A stretch of 13,896 nucleotides of DNA from Dehalococcoidales bacterium (GTDB lineage Bacteria; Chloroflexota; Dehalococcoidia; Dehalococcoidales; UBA5627), in NCBI GenBank assembly GCA_012520835.1, contig JAAYNN010000015.1, forward strand, positions 1 through 13,896, in the 5' to 3' direction. Shown here piece after piece: positions 1-7,049 of this stretch. The notes under the pieces were generated by a model. The model ran no database searches. It saw only the letters and a list, made by a program, of their open reading frames with translations, and was not told where the DNA came from. Every line of letters begins with the position of its first letter. Position 1 is the stretch's first letter. A program made the translations under genes and the position numbers.

Positions 1-1457
1 CCGTCTTCACTGCCGCAGAAATAAAGTACGCGGCTTCCGTTTTCGTACTGCGGAGAAAGAGCGATTTTATCGATGCTTATAAAATTTCCGGAAGAACCTG
101 AAAATATTCTCTGCCAGCTTTTACAACCGTCGCCAGAGCGCCAGATGCTGTATTCGTTTCCCCATGTCAGCAGAAATAGCGTTTCATCGAAGTCATAGCG
201 GGGCGAAACAGCCGCCTCGATGATGGCATCTACAGTTGTATCAATCAGCCCGCACTGGTTCCAGTTGATGCCCCGGTCAAAACTGACAGAGAAAGCGCTG
301 TCATAACCTGTGGTAGCACAATAGGCTTTGCCGTTATTTTTATAACCGGCAGGCATCGCCAGGGCCGTTACTGCATCACCTGAGGGAGACTTTTTGCTTT
401 GCCTCCAAATGCCGCCGTCGTCAGAACCAATATAAATACTGTTTCCTTCGGCAGTCCCAGCCATCAGGCTGATATCGCCGATGCTGCCGCAGAGGTCTAA
501 AACCGTTATATCGATATTATCATGTCCGTAGGAAGCTGCGATATTAAGGTCTTCAGCAACAGATTGCTCCGGTTTATTGCGTCCATAGACTATATATACA
601 TCGCCGCCGTTCGTTCCGGTATTCAAAGCGGCATACAGAATACAGTTGCCGCTATTTATATCCTGACTATAATCATCCGGGAAGGCGATTTGGGCTGTTT
701 CTGTTACCGGTACCGGGTTTCCGGTGCTGCTATCTTGAAACAGTGCGTTGCCGATGTTCCCTCCCCATTCACTGCTGCCTTCCTTCCATGTGATGAAAGT
801 GTCGTTTTCATTGCTTGCCAGGGCTACTACAGAATTGTCGTCGGAAAAGTGCGGTGAAAATGCTACCGAATATACGTCACAGCCCGCAAGTCCCAAATCC
901 TGCCATTGCATCAGCACATCGCAATAAATTACATATATACCGCCGAATTGTCCGCAGTTTTGGTTTTTAGTTCCGACCAGAACGGCGTGATTGCCCCTGT
1001 AGGTTGAGACATCGATGGATGAAATAACGGTATCCGGGCTGGCAAAGCGGCCTGTTATGGTGCATACCATAAAATTTGAATCGCCGATGCATTTATAAAT
1101 GTTGTAAGCGGTGGCATAGTACAGCGTATTGTCCGCTGCCGTTACCATAGCTATGATTTCATCGGTGCCGTTTCCGATTGCCTGCCAGCTTTTTCCTTCG
1201 TCCGCCGATTTATAGAGATTAGACGGCATTCCGGTTACTCCGGCGTAGAGTATGCCGATGTTGTCTGTGGTGAGGCATGTTATATCCGAACCGCTTGCCA
1301 GCAGCCAGCCATTTTCTGCTCCCTGAGCCGGAATATTCGCCTGTTGCCATCTGGCGACATTCGATGCGCCTTCGGCAGTGTTAGCTCCGCCGTAAGGTAT
1401 CATAAATAATAACGCTATGAACACTAGCAGGCATTTAAATAGCTTAAAAAATGACAT
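1..1457 (-). CDS. Secreted Asp-box (BNR) beta-propeller protein, 3' end outside window
   Basis: The reading frame is open from an ATG at 1457-1455 to the left edge (485 complete codons, no stop), so the C-terminus is missing. An in-frame TAA lies 12 nt upstream of the ATG, so no longer N-terminus is possible on this frame. Residues 1-31 look like a signal peptide: lysines at 5 and 8, a hydrophobic core at about 9-21, then small residues. The mature part carries Asp-box motifs (S-x-D-x-G-x-x-W) at 84-91 (SADEGKSW), 344-351 (GSDDGGIW), 392-399 (SFDRGINW) and 441-448 (SGDGCKSW), the hallmark of sialidase/sortilin-like beta-propellers. Many cysteines are scattered through it, which is unusual for a bacterial propeller. 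Function is unknown; such proteins are usually surface-associated binding or structural proteins. There is no Shine-Dalgarno site before the ATG (see the promoter entry). No catalytic sialidase arginine triad was identified, so enzymatic activity is not claimed. Confidence 0.85.
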   Translation of the reverse strand, partial: MSFFKLFKCLLVFIALLFMIPYGGANTAEGASNVARWQQANIPAQGAENGWLLASGSDITCLTTDNIGILYAGVTGMPSNLYKSADEGKSWQAIGNGTDEIIAMVTAADNTLYYATAYNIYKCIGDSNFMVCTITGRFASPDTVISSIDVSTYRGNHAVLVGTKNQNCGQFGGIYVIYCDVLMQWQDLGLAGCDVYSVAFSPHFSDDNSVVALASNENDTFITWKEGSSEWGGNIGNALFQDSSTGNPVPVTETAQIAFPDDYSQDINSGNCILYAALNTGTNGGDVYIVYGRNKPEQSVAEDLNIAASYGHDNIDITVLDLCGSIGDISLMAGTAEGNSIYIGSDDGGIWRQSKKSPSGDAVTALAMPAGYKNNGKAYCATTGYDSAFSVSFDRGINWNQCGLIDTTVDAIIEAAVSPRYDFDETLFLLTWGNEYSIWRSGDGCKSWQRIFSGSSGNFISIDKIALSPQYENGSRVLYFCGSED

Positions 1458-1465
1458 CGGGATAT

Positions 1466-1493
1466 TTTATAATACATATATAAATAAAGTCAA
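1466..1493 (-). promoter_or_regulatory. Putative sigma70 promoter giving a leaderless mRNA
   Basis: On the minus strand, TTGACT (1493-1488) and TATAAA (1471-1466) are separated by 16 nt. The predicted start site, about 7 nt beyond the -10 box, falls at or within a base or two of the ATG at 1457 of the propeller gene. This agrees with the absence of a Shine-Dalgarno sequence there. Confidence 0.45.
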
Positions 1494-1589
1494 AATAATA
1501 TTGACAAATAGGCAATATATGTGCTTTTAATGGTCGCTTTTAATATCTCATTCCTGTTATAGAGGTGAACGAGTAACAAATTAATGAAG

Positions 1590-1950
1590 CCCAGATGAAT
1601 CGGGATTTCATTCCGGCTTGCTGTAACTCAACATCCGGGGTGTGGCAAAAAACCTGCAAGCTGTTTGTAGTTAAATGGAAGCCGTTCGTGGTGAGCCTGT
1701 CGAACCATAACGGCGCCGAATTAAACCAGACTTCCGTTCGTTTGCCCCTTTCCCGACTTGTCGGGACTCAAAGCGAACGGAAGTTTTATTTTTCCCTGTT
1801 GTCCCGATATTATCGGGATTTCTCCCCACCCCCCAGATCCTTCAGTCACCCCCTGTGCCTTCAGGATGACACTTAACATTGTCATCTTGAGTGCAGTCTT
1901 TAATTGTTACCCCAGACACTTCCATATATTATATGGAAAAAGGATAATAT
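1590..1950. repeat. Cluster of degenerate REP-like palindromic intergenic repeats
   Basis: This part of the 593-bp gene-free spacer (1458-2050) is built from short dyads. Positions 1682-1713 are an imperfect palindrome (CCGTT.TGGT...ACCA.AACGG). Positions 1730-1784 form a long hairpin: perfect 11-bp outer arms (ACTTCCGTTCG / CGAACGGAAGT) and an inner TCCCGAC-tt-GTCGGGA. Position 1802-1818 is a 17-nt palindrome, and 1921-1937 is a second one with the same architecture. The stretch 1835-1870 (AGATCCTTCAG ... TTCAGGATGAC) and GTCATCTTGAG at 1881-1891 resemble the ends of intergenic repeats common in environmental bacterial genomes; that resemblance is from memory, not a search. The open frames across it (for example 1595-1876) have no good start signal and encode low-complexity translations of the repeats, so no gene is called. 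An 11-nt direct repeat CTTAACATTGT occurs at 1872-1882 and 2011-2021. Confidence 0.6.
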
Positions 1951-1966
1951 GAGTTGACGCATAGCG

Positions 1967-1995
1967 TTTAATATCATTGCATTTTATGATACAAT
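1967..1995 (+). promoter_or_regulatory. Putative extended -10 promoter for the ABC exporter/lipid kinase genes
   Basis: TACAAT at 1990-1995 is preceded by TGA (extended -10 element TGnTACAAT). The -35 region, TTTAAT at 1967-1972 with a 17-nt spacer, is weak. The predicted start near 2002 would leave a leader of about 49 nt before the ATG at 2051. Confidence 0.35.
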
Positions 1996-2050
1996 CTTAT
2001 GGCTATGTCGCTTAACATTGTGATATGGGAAATAAAATAGAGCCTGTTTT

Positions 2051-2776
2051 ATGAATGAACCTATCGTAATCGAAAATCTTACCAAGTATTATAACAGCTT
2101 TCTGGCGCTGGATAACCTATCCCTGAGAATAGCGGGCAATGAAAACGTGGGATTTTTAGGGCCTAACGGCGCCGGCAAAAGCACTACCCTTAAAATTCTT
2201 TGCGGACTTATCCGCGCAACCTCAGGTAAGGCCTATATCAAGGGTTTCGACATAACCACCCAGAAGGAAAAAGCGCTGTCGCAAATCGGCACTATTATCG
2301 AAACCCCTGAATTTTACGGCTTTTTAACTCCTAAAGAAACCCTGAATTATTTCGGCAAGCTGCGCGGCATGGATGGCAACCATTTAACAGAACGTATCGA
2401 TAACGTAATTAAACTTGTAAGCCTGGAACAATGGCTTAATGTTAAAATAGAGAAGTTTTCGCGCGGTATGAAACAGCGGCTGGCGCTGGCGCAAACGTTG
2501 CTTCATGATCCGCCGATTTTAATACTCGATGAACCAGCGCTTGGATTAGACCCCAGGGCGGTAATCGAATTCCGCCAGATTATATTGGAAGCCGGCAAGG
2601 ACAAAGTGGTCTTTTTCGCCTCTCACCAGTTAAGCGAGGTTGCCCAGATATGCAAATATGTTGCTATTATCGACCGCGGCAAGCTCCTGGAATACGACAA
2701 CATTGCAGCGCTGGAGCAGAAATATGATTCGCTGGAAAATGCCTATCTCCAGCTGACGGGAGTTCCGAGTGAGTGA
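2051..2776 (+). CDS. ABC-2 type exporter, ATP-binding protein (BcrA/NatA-like)
   Basis: This 241-residue protein is a stand-alone nucleotide-binding domain that powers export by the membrane protein encoded next. Visible motifs are Walker A GPNGAGKST at 37-45, a BcrA-type region IIETPEFYG at 82-90 in place of a classical Q-loop glutamine, signature FSRGMKQR at 136-143, Walker B LILDEP at 157-162 with E161 as the catalytic base, a D-loop (GLD) and the switch histidine H192. The FSRGM form of the signature is typical of the drug/bacitracin/sodium exporter subfamily. Length is normal for that group, though without the long C-terminal extension of some members. The ATG at 2051 has only a weak ribosome-binding site. 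The stop overlaps the start of the permease gene, so the two are probably translated together. Substrate is unknown. Confidence 0.9.
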   Translation: MNEPIVIENLTKYYNSFLALDNLSLRIAGNENVGFLGPNGAGKSTTLKILCGLIRATSGKAYIKGFDITTQKEKALSQIGTIIETPEFYGFLTPKETLNYFGKLRGMDGNHLTERIDNVIKLVSLEQWLNVKIEKFSRGMKQRLALAQTLLHDPPILILDEPALGLDPRAVIEFRQIILEAGKDKVVFFASHQLSEVAQICKYVAIIDRGKLLEYDNIAALEQKYDSLENAYLQLTGVPSE

Positions 2777-3572
2777 ATTGAAACGGCTGGCTATCGTTAC
2801 CGGATATGAATTCTTAAAACATGTCCGCCGCAAGCGTCTGTATGTCATCCTGCTATTGGTGCTGATTTCCGAAGCGGCGGTTTTGGTTGGCTTCCCGGCT
2901 CTCATGAACGGTTTCCCCGATGATGCAAAACTGATGGCGACCATGCTTTCCGTAGGCCCTTCCATGGCTGTTATCGGAGCCATCTTCTTTTCGGGCGATG
3001 CCATAGCCGGTGAGTTCGAGAGTAAAAGCGGTTTTATGCTTTTTACCAACCCGGTCAAGAGAACCACGCTGGTGCTCGGGAAATACATTGCCAGCTGCAT
3101 CGCAGTCACCATACTGATTATATTCGGCTACCTTGTTCTCTGCATCTCTCTCTATGCCATATATCAAACAATCCCATTGGAGACAGCACAGTCTTTCGGT
3201 TTGAGTCTTCTTTACGGAGCTACCATTGTTGCTTTCACTTTCCTCTTCAGTTCAATTTCGAAAGGCGCAATGGGGGCTACGGTGATCACGCTGGTTGTCG
3301 TTATGGTTATTTCAGGCATTATCGAAAGCGTCCTGATGCTGGCGGGTAAGCCTTACTGGTTTTTGATATCTACAGCCGGCGATAGTATTACAGCTGTCTA
3401 TGGCGGTATAGAACTTATCATGGCAGGATTTATGCCGCTTGAGGAAATGCATAATTTCCCGTTTGAACTGGAGAGCCCGGATATCGGGCGCAGCGTGCTG
3501 GCAATGGTCATCCACCTGACAATCGGTCTTGTAACCAGCCTCATTATCACGAATCGCAGGCAGTTGAGCTGA
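2769..3572 (+). CDS. ABC-2 type exporter, permease protein
   Basis: This 267-residue polytopic membrane protein is the partner of the preceding ATPase. Hydrophobic segments lie at about 24-45, 58-78, 107-130, 143-163, 168-190 and 243-262, giving six predicted helices, the usual number for ABC-2 permeases. Between helices 2 and 3 the stretch at 81-105 (GEFESKSG...FTNPVKRTTLVLGK) matches the conserved cytoplasmic element E-x-x-G-x-x-x-x-x-x-x-P-V-x-R-x-x-x-x-x-G-K seen in this family. The start is GTG at 2769, placed by GGGAG at 2758-2762; it overlaps the ATPase stop by 8 nt (GTGAGTGA), a classic coupling arrangement. Transported compound is unknown. The following lipid kinase gene hints at a membrane-lipid or cell-envelope role, but this is only context. 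Confidence 0.85.
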   Translation: MSELKRLAIVTGYEFLKHVRRKRLYVILLLVLISEAAVLVGFPALMNGFPDDAKLMATMLSVGPSMAVIGAIFFSGDAIAGEFESKSGFMLFTNPVKRTTLVLGKYIASCIAVTILIIFGYLVLCISLYAIYQTIPLETAQSFGLSLLYGATIVAFTFLFSSISKGAMGATVITLVVVMVISGIIESVLMLAGKPYWFLISTAGDSITAVYGGIELIMAGFMPLEEMHNFPFELESPDIGRSVLAMVIHLTIGLVTSLIITNRRQLS

Positions 3573-3617
3573 AAAGAAAAGGGATTATTTCGACAGAAAG
3601 GAACATGATTCATTAAG

Positions 3618-4532
3618 ATGGCAGCCGTAAAAACCAAAGTCATCGTCAATCCTGTAGCCGGGGCGAAAACCACCTATCGCAAATGGCCTGTTATCAATGA
3701 ATTATTACAGAGCGGCGGTATGTCGTTCGAATATCAATATACCGAAGGCACCGGGCACGCTATCGAGCTTGCCCGTGAAGCCACCGCCAGCGGCTACCAA
3801 TTTGTGGTGGCTGTCGGCGGAGACGGCACCGTCAACGAGGTAGCCAACGGTATCCTGCAGGCCAGGGATTCCAGCGAGGCAACCATTGGCATTATCAGCA
3901 CCGGAACCGGCGGCGATTTCATCCGTACGGCCGGAATTACCAGGGATTATATTAAAGCCAGTTCGTGCCTGCACGGAGCTGAAAGGCGCATGATTGACGT
4001 CGGCGTGGTTGATTTTACTAAAAACAACCAGCCCAGCCGGCGCTATTTTATCAATTCGGCCGGCGTCGGCTTCGATGCACAGGCTATAGAGGCTGCCAGC
4101 CGTCTGCCGAAAATATTCGGGGGAACCGTGCCTTATGTGCTCGGCCTGCTTAAATCCGTTATCAGTTACAGGAATAAGCTGCTGGAAGTTTGTTTCAACG
4201 ATAGATGCGAACAGCGAAAGGTTTTAACCATGGTGATGGCCAACGGCTGCTATTTCGGCGGCGGCATGTGCATCGCTCCCAATGCGGATATTTATGACGG
4301 TGTTTTCGATGTGGTCTGCGTTGGCGATGTAGGTAAAATAGACCTTTTAAAAACATTCCCTAAAATATATAAGGGAACCCATATCACACATCCATTGGTG
4401 AAAATAGAAAGGTCTTCACATGTGGAGATAAAATCAGCGGATAAAGTATTTATCGAAGCTGATGGGGAGTTCCTCGGAGAGTGCCCGGCTTCTTTCAGGA
4501 TTATACCGGCTGCCCTCAGCCTGGCAATTTAG
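3618..4532 (+). CDS. YegS/DgkB/BmrU-family lipid (diacylglycerol) kinase
   Basis: This 304-residue protein belongs to the diacylglycerol kinase catalytic family, which phosphorylates a lipid hydroxyl using ATP at the inner face of the membrane. Seen in the sequence: the N-terminal strand with INPxAG-like VIVNPVAG (8-15), the nucleotide-binding GGDGT motif (67-71), STGTGGDFIRT (94-104, in place of the common P-x-GTGNDFAR), INSAGVGFD (145-153), the C-terminal-domain element N-A-D-I-Y-D-G (222-228) and EADGE (280-284). Both domains are complete and length is typical (about 290-310). The ATG at 3618 was chosen because the first beta-strand begins at residue 4. The nearest purine-rich stretch (AAAGGAA, 3597-3603) is rather far, about 14 nt. 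The gene lies 45 nt after the ABC permease in the same direction, probably the same transcript. The lipid substrate cannot be told from the sequence. Confidence 0.9.
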   Translation: MAAVKTKVIVNPVAGAKTTYRKWPVINELLQSGGMSFEYQYTEGTGHAIELAREATASGYQFVVAVGGDGTVNEVANGILQARDSSEATIGIISTGTGGDFIRTAGITRDYIKASSCLHGAERRMIDVGVVDFTKNNQPSRRYFINSAGVGFDAQAIEAASRLPKIFGGTVPYVLGLLKSVISYRNKLLEVCFNDRCEQRKVLTMVMANGCYFGGGMCIAPNADIYDGVFDVVCVGDVGKIDLLKTFPKIYKGTHITHPLVKIERSSHVEIKSADKVFIEADGEFLGECPASFRIIPAALSLAI

Positions 4533-4535
4533 CTA

Positions 4536-5048
4536 CTAGATATTCTCATGCTGGTAGATGCCGTTGTAGCCTTCCGTATCTCCGCTCATGCGAAAAAATA
4601 CCAGCTGGACGATTCTGGCGTCTTTCTGCAGGTCGAAACCCAGCGGATTATAGACTACCAGCAGCGATTCGGAACGCCCCGAGTAGCCGGCATCCCAGAC
4701 GGCGGTATTGACGGTTACTCCGCATCTTAAAAGGCTTGATCTGGGTGTCGCCAGCGCCATCACATTCTTCGGCAGATTGACTATTTCATTGTAGGTAATA
4801 CCATAGATTCCTGGCGTCAGGTGAATGAATCCCTTTTCGTCAAAAGTCAGCGCAGATTGTTTTGAAACCACTCTCTCTTTATTGCTGACTGCGATTCTGC
4901 CGGCAGACTGCAGGGAACAGATGCCGCGCAGCGTAAAATCCACGCCGTTCGGCTGCAATTGCTCTTCTAGGTTAAGATAGCCTTCTAAAAGCGGCGGATT
5001 GCCGTTTAAAAGCATCTTGATATCGTTCTTCGATAAAACACTGGACAT
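4536..5048 (-). CDS. dUTPase-like protein of the dCTP deaminase/dUTPase fold
   Basis: This 170-residue protein is a trimeric-dUTPase/dCTP-deaminase family member, acting in the cytoplasm to keep dUTP out of DNA or supply dUMP for dTMP synthesis. Motifs: QPNGVDFTL (32-40), RSSLLRCGV (103-111), AVWDAGYSG with D119 (116-124), ARIVQLVFFRM (144-154) and an aromatic, glycine-containing tail (GYNGIYQHENI, 160-170), which in the family closes over the nucleotide. The position aligned with the catalytic glutamate of dCTP deaminase (the E of the LEFYN segment in the E. coli enzyme) appears to be valine in LLVVYN (129-134). Diphosphatase activity is therefore more likely than deamination. The start has an excellent ribosome-binding site, AAGGAG, just upstream (about 5055-5060). 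The stop lies 3 bp from the convergent lipid kinase stop. Confidence 0.8.
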   Translation of the reverse strand: MSSVLSKNDIKMLLNGNPPLLEGYLNLEEQLQPNGVDFTLRGICSLQSAGRIAVSNKERVVSKQSALTFDEKGFIHLTPGIYGITYNEIVNLPKNVMALATPRSSLLRCGVTVNTAVWDAGYSGRSESLLVVYNPLGFDLQKDARIVQLVFFRMSGDTEGYNGIYQHENI

Positions 5049-5093
5049 GTTACGCTCCTTTTCATGAATGAGCTGCCGGTCGGCATTGCTAAT

Positions 5094-5121
5094 GTTATAT
5101 GTTGAAAAGCAATATTGTCAA
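5094..5121 (-). promoter_or_regulatory. Sigma70-type promoter of the dUTPase-like gene
   Basis: Minus strand: a perfect TTGACA (5121-5116), a 16-nt spacer and TATAAC (5099-5094). The predicted start, near 5087, gives a leader of about 40 nt carrying AAGGAG before the ATG at 5048. It lies in the 177-bp gap downstream of the importer operon, so the dUTPase-like gene can be transcribed independently. Confidence 0.6.
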
Positions 5122-5206
5122 AACCGCAACCCCGATTGGCTTATAAAAATAGATTGTCTGTGTTTTAGTTAAAATCCTTGTGCCTATAGAAACGGCATTG
5201 TTGATT

Positions 5207-5235
5207 CCTGAACTAGACAGTATTTCTAGTCCAGG
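5207..5235 (-). terminator. Hairpin at the end of the importer operon (no clear U-tract)
   Basis: Inverted repeat CCTGGACTAG / CTAGTTCAGG on the minus strand: 10-bp stem with one G-U pair and a 9-nt loop at 5217-5225. It includes the stop codon of the last permease gene (5226-5228). No run of U follows, so it is more likely an mRNA 3'-end stabiliser or a Rho-linked end than a canonical intrinsic terminator. Confidence 0.4.
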
Positions 5236-6077
5236 TAGCTGCGTTTATCTCCGTCCACCTGTAAAGCCTTCTTTTCGAAGTAATAGTTGACGCAGAAAAA
5301 TGCCAGGACACACATTGCAATGCAGATTCCGGGCGGCAGGTACCAGTTCAGGGCGCCTTTTGAAAAGCCGCCGCATTTATATGCCAGATTTATCATTCCG
5401 CCCCATGTTACCTTTGTCGGGTCTCCCAGACCGAGGAAACTGAGAGCGGCCTCCATCAGCATGAAACTGCCGACCGACATAATGTATTTTGCCAGTGCTA
5501 TCTCGGTTAGATTGGGGAAGATATGCTTTAACATGATTTGCCGTTTCGGTATGCCGAGTATTACCAGCGATTCGACGAAAGGAGTTTGTTTCAACTGCTT
5601 GGTCTTTGCCCTGACCGCCCTGGCGGTAGCGCACCACCCCAGCACGGCAATAACCAGAATAATGTTGTTTAACCCCGGTCCCAGGTAAGCTGCCACCACG
5701 ATAGCCATCGGCAGCATCGGGATTAACAGGAAGACATTGACAATCCCATCCAATATTTCCCCCTTCCAGCCGCTGAGAAATCCGGCCATGATGCCGATAG
5801 CTGAGCCGATTAACAAAGATACCAGGGCGGCGGTGATGCCCACGATGAGAGTGGTGGATGAGGCATATACCAGTTCCGAAAAAATGTCGTAACCAATGTC
5901 GTTGGTCCCCAAAAGGTGTGCCGCTGAAACCCCCTGCCAGGCTGCAAACATCTCTTTTGGGTGATAGGGAGCAAACAGCGATGGGAACAGGGAAAAAGCG
6001 ACAAAGACCGACATTAAAGCCATGCCGATATAAAGCGGTATATATTCTTTCCTTGCCAGTCGCTTAATCAGATTCAT
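5226..6077 (-). CDS. Dipeptide/nickel-type ABC importer permease C (DppC/NikC-like)
   Basis: This 283-residue inner-membrane permease forms half of the channel of the importer encoded in this operon. Family marks are the N-terminal helix (about 14-35), LGTNDIGYD (56-64, the LGTDxxGRD-type motif of OppC/DppC), the cytoplasmic EAA loop (about 167-190; GIPKRQIMLKHIFPNL), which docks with the ATPases, and ALSFLGLGDP followed by WGGMI (211-229). About six membrane segments are predicted and length is typical for the family (about 270-300). The ATG at 6077 has GGAG a few nt upstream and overlaps the end of the permease B gene by 14 nt. It is the last gene of the operon, ending in a hairpin. Substrate specificity is not readable from permeases of this class. 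Confidence 0.9.
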   Translation of the reverse strand: MNLIKRLARKEYIPLYIGMALMSVFVAFSLFPSLFAPYHPKEMFAAWQGVSAAHLLGTNDIGYDIFSELVYASSTTLIVGITAALVSLLIGSAIGIMAGFLSGWKGEILDGIVNVFLLIPMLPMAIVVAAYLGPGLNNIILVIAVLGWCATARAVRAKTKQLKQTPFVESLVILGIPKRQIMLKHIFPNLTEIALAKYIMSVGSFMLMEAALSFLGLGDPTKVTWGGMINLAYKCGGFSKGALNWYLPPGICIAMCVLAFFCVNYYFEKKALQVDGDKRSYLD

Positions 6078-7047
6078 AGACTCCGTACCTTACCTTGGGG
6101 TCGATTGCCACGCATATTATATCGGTGATGATATTGGCTATGACCACCGCCAGTGCAGTTATAAAAAGACAACCCTGCAGCGTGGGGAAATCGCGCGAGG
6201 AAGTGGCCTGATAAATCAAGGTTCCCATGCCGTTAATCGAGAAGATGTTTTCGATAATCATCGACCCGGCGATAATAAAGCCGACGTTTAATCCGACCAT
6301 GGTAATGAAGGGTTGAACTGTATTTCTCAGGATATGAACGAAAATGATTCTTTTTTCCGAAAGCCCCCTGGCTCTGGCATATATCACGTATTTATCATCT
6401 TTGGCAGCGGCCGTAATGTTGCGCAGCAACAGGTATTTTCCCGGAACGGAGGCAATAGTCAACGTTGTTACAGGTAGGACCAGGTGTTTCAAGCGGTCCA
6501 GGAAAGCCAGAAAAGCCGAATCTGGGACTCTAATCGAACTCAAGCCGCCCAGCGGAAACCACCCGAGGTGATAGGCAAAGACGGTTACCATTATCATTGC
6601 CAGCAGGAAACTGGGAACGGCATGCACGACGATGAAACTGGATGTTAGCAGGGTATCCAGTTTGCTGTTCTTGCGGTAGCCTGTAATATAGCCCAGAAAG
6701 AGGGCACACAGCGATGAAATAATTATGGTAGGAATGGCAACTTGCAGTGTTGCCGGTACACGCTGTGCCATGATATTGGCTACGGTATCCTTGTAATGAT
6801 AGGAATAGCCCAGGTTGCCGCCTGAAAGGTCTGAAATATAGTCCGCAAACTGTTCGATTAAAGGGCGGTCGAGGCCGAGCTTCTCTTTATACATCTCGTA
6901 TTGTGCCTGCGATATTGCATCCTCATCGATGCCGGTAAGCATTAAAACCGGGTCTCCCGGCATCATTCTGGGCAAAAGAAAATTCAGTATGATTACCACA
7001 ACCAGGCACAGTATCGATGTCACTATTCTGCGAACAGTCGGTTTCAA
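6064..7047 (-). CDS. Dipeptide/nickel-type ABC importer permease B (DppB/NikB-like)
   Basis: This 327-residue inner-membrane protein is the second channel subunit. The N-terminal helix (8-26) is followed by the family mark MMPGDP (28-33), then the extracytoplasmic region with LGLDRPLIEQFADY (57-70), several helices and the EAA loop YARARGLSEKRIIFVHILRN (223-242). The C-terminal DPKVRYG (316-322) matches the conserved DPR-like end of DppB proteins. The start is TTG at 7047-7045, only 2 nt after the methyltransferase stop. No good ATG is available near the N-terminal helix, and an upstream GAGAGAAG stretch may serve as a ribosome-binding site; translation is probably coupled to the methyltransferase gene. 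The gene overlaps permease C by 14 nt. Confidence 0.9.
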   Translation of the reverse strand: MKPTVRRIVTSILCLVVVIILNFLLPRMMPGDPVLMLTGIDEDAISQAQYEMYKEKLGLDRPLIEQFADYISDLSGGNLGYSYHYKDTVANIMAQRVPATLQVAIPTIIISSLCALFLGYITGYRKNSKLDTLLTSSFIVVHAVPSFLLAMIMVTVFAYHLGWFPLGGLSSIRVPDSAFLAFLDRLKHLVLPVTTLTIASVPGKYLLLRNITAAAKDDKYVIYARARGLSEKRIIFVHILRNTVQPFITMVGLNVGFIIAGSMIIENIFSINGMGTLIYQATSSRDFPTLQGCLFITALAVVIANIITDIICVAIDPKVRYGVYESD

Positions 7048-7049
7048 GG

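Noticed and set aside
522..857. Open frame of 111 codons on the plus strand
   Set aside because: It lies entirely inside the continuous minus-strand propeller gene, lacks a ribosome-binding site and has no family resemblance.
1501..1531. TTGACA on the plus strand as a promoter
   Set aside because: The best -10 match (TTTAAT, 1526-1531) needs a 19-nt spacer, and no plus-strand gene follows within 500 bp.
1730..1795. Hairpin followed by a T-rich stretch as an intrinsic terminator
   Set aside because: No gene on the plus strand ends upstream of it, and on the minus strand the next gene starts 270 bp further on; it fits the repeat cluster better.
1595..1952. Two overlapping plus-strand frames in the repeat region
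   Set aside because: They translate palindromic repeats, have no convincing start signal and carry low-complexity protein of the kind often wrongly annotated from such repeats.
3605..3616. Three-codon frame (ATG ATT CAT TAA) just before the lipid kinase start as an upstream regulatory ORF
   Set aside because: The purine stretch AAAGGAA is only 2 nt from its ATG, too close for good initiation, and such a short frame is expected by chance.
3700..3740. GTTCGAAT-like sequences as tRNA T-loops (also near 12447)
   Set aside because: No acceptor stem or anticodon arm can be built around them, and both lie inside coding frames.
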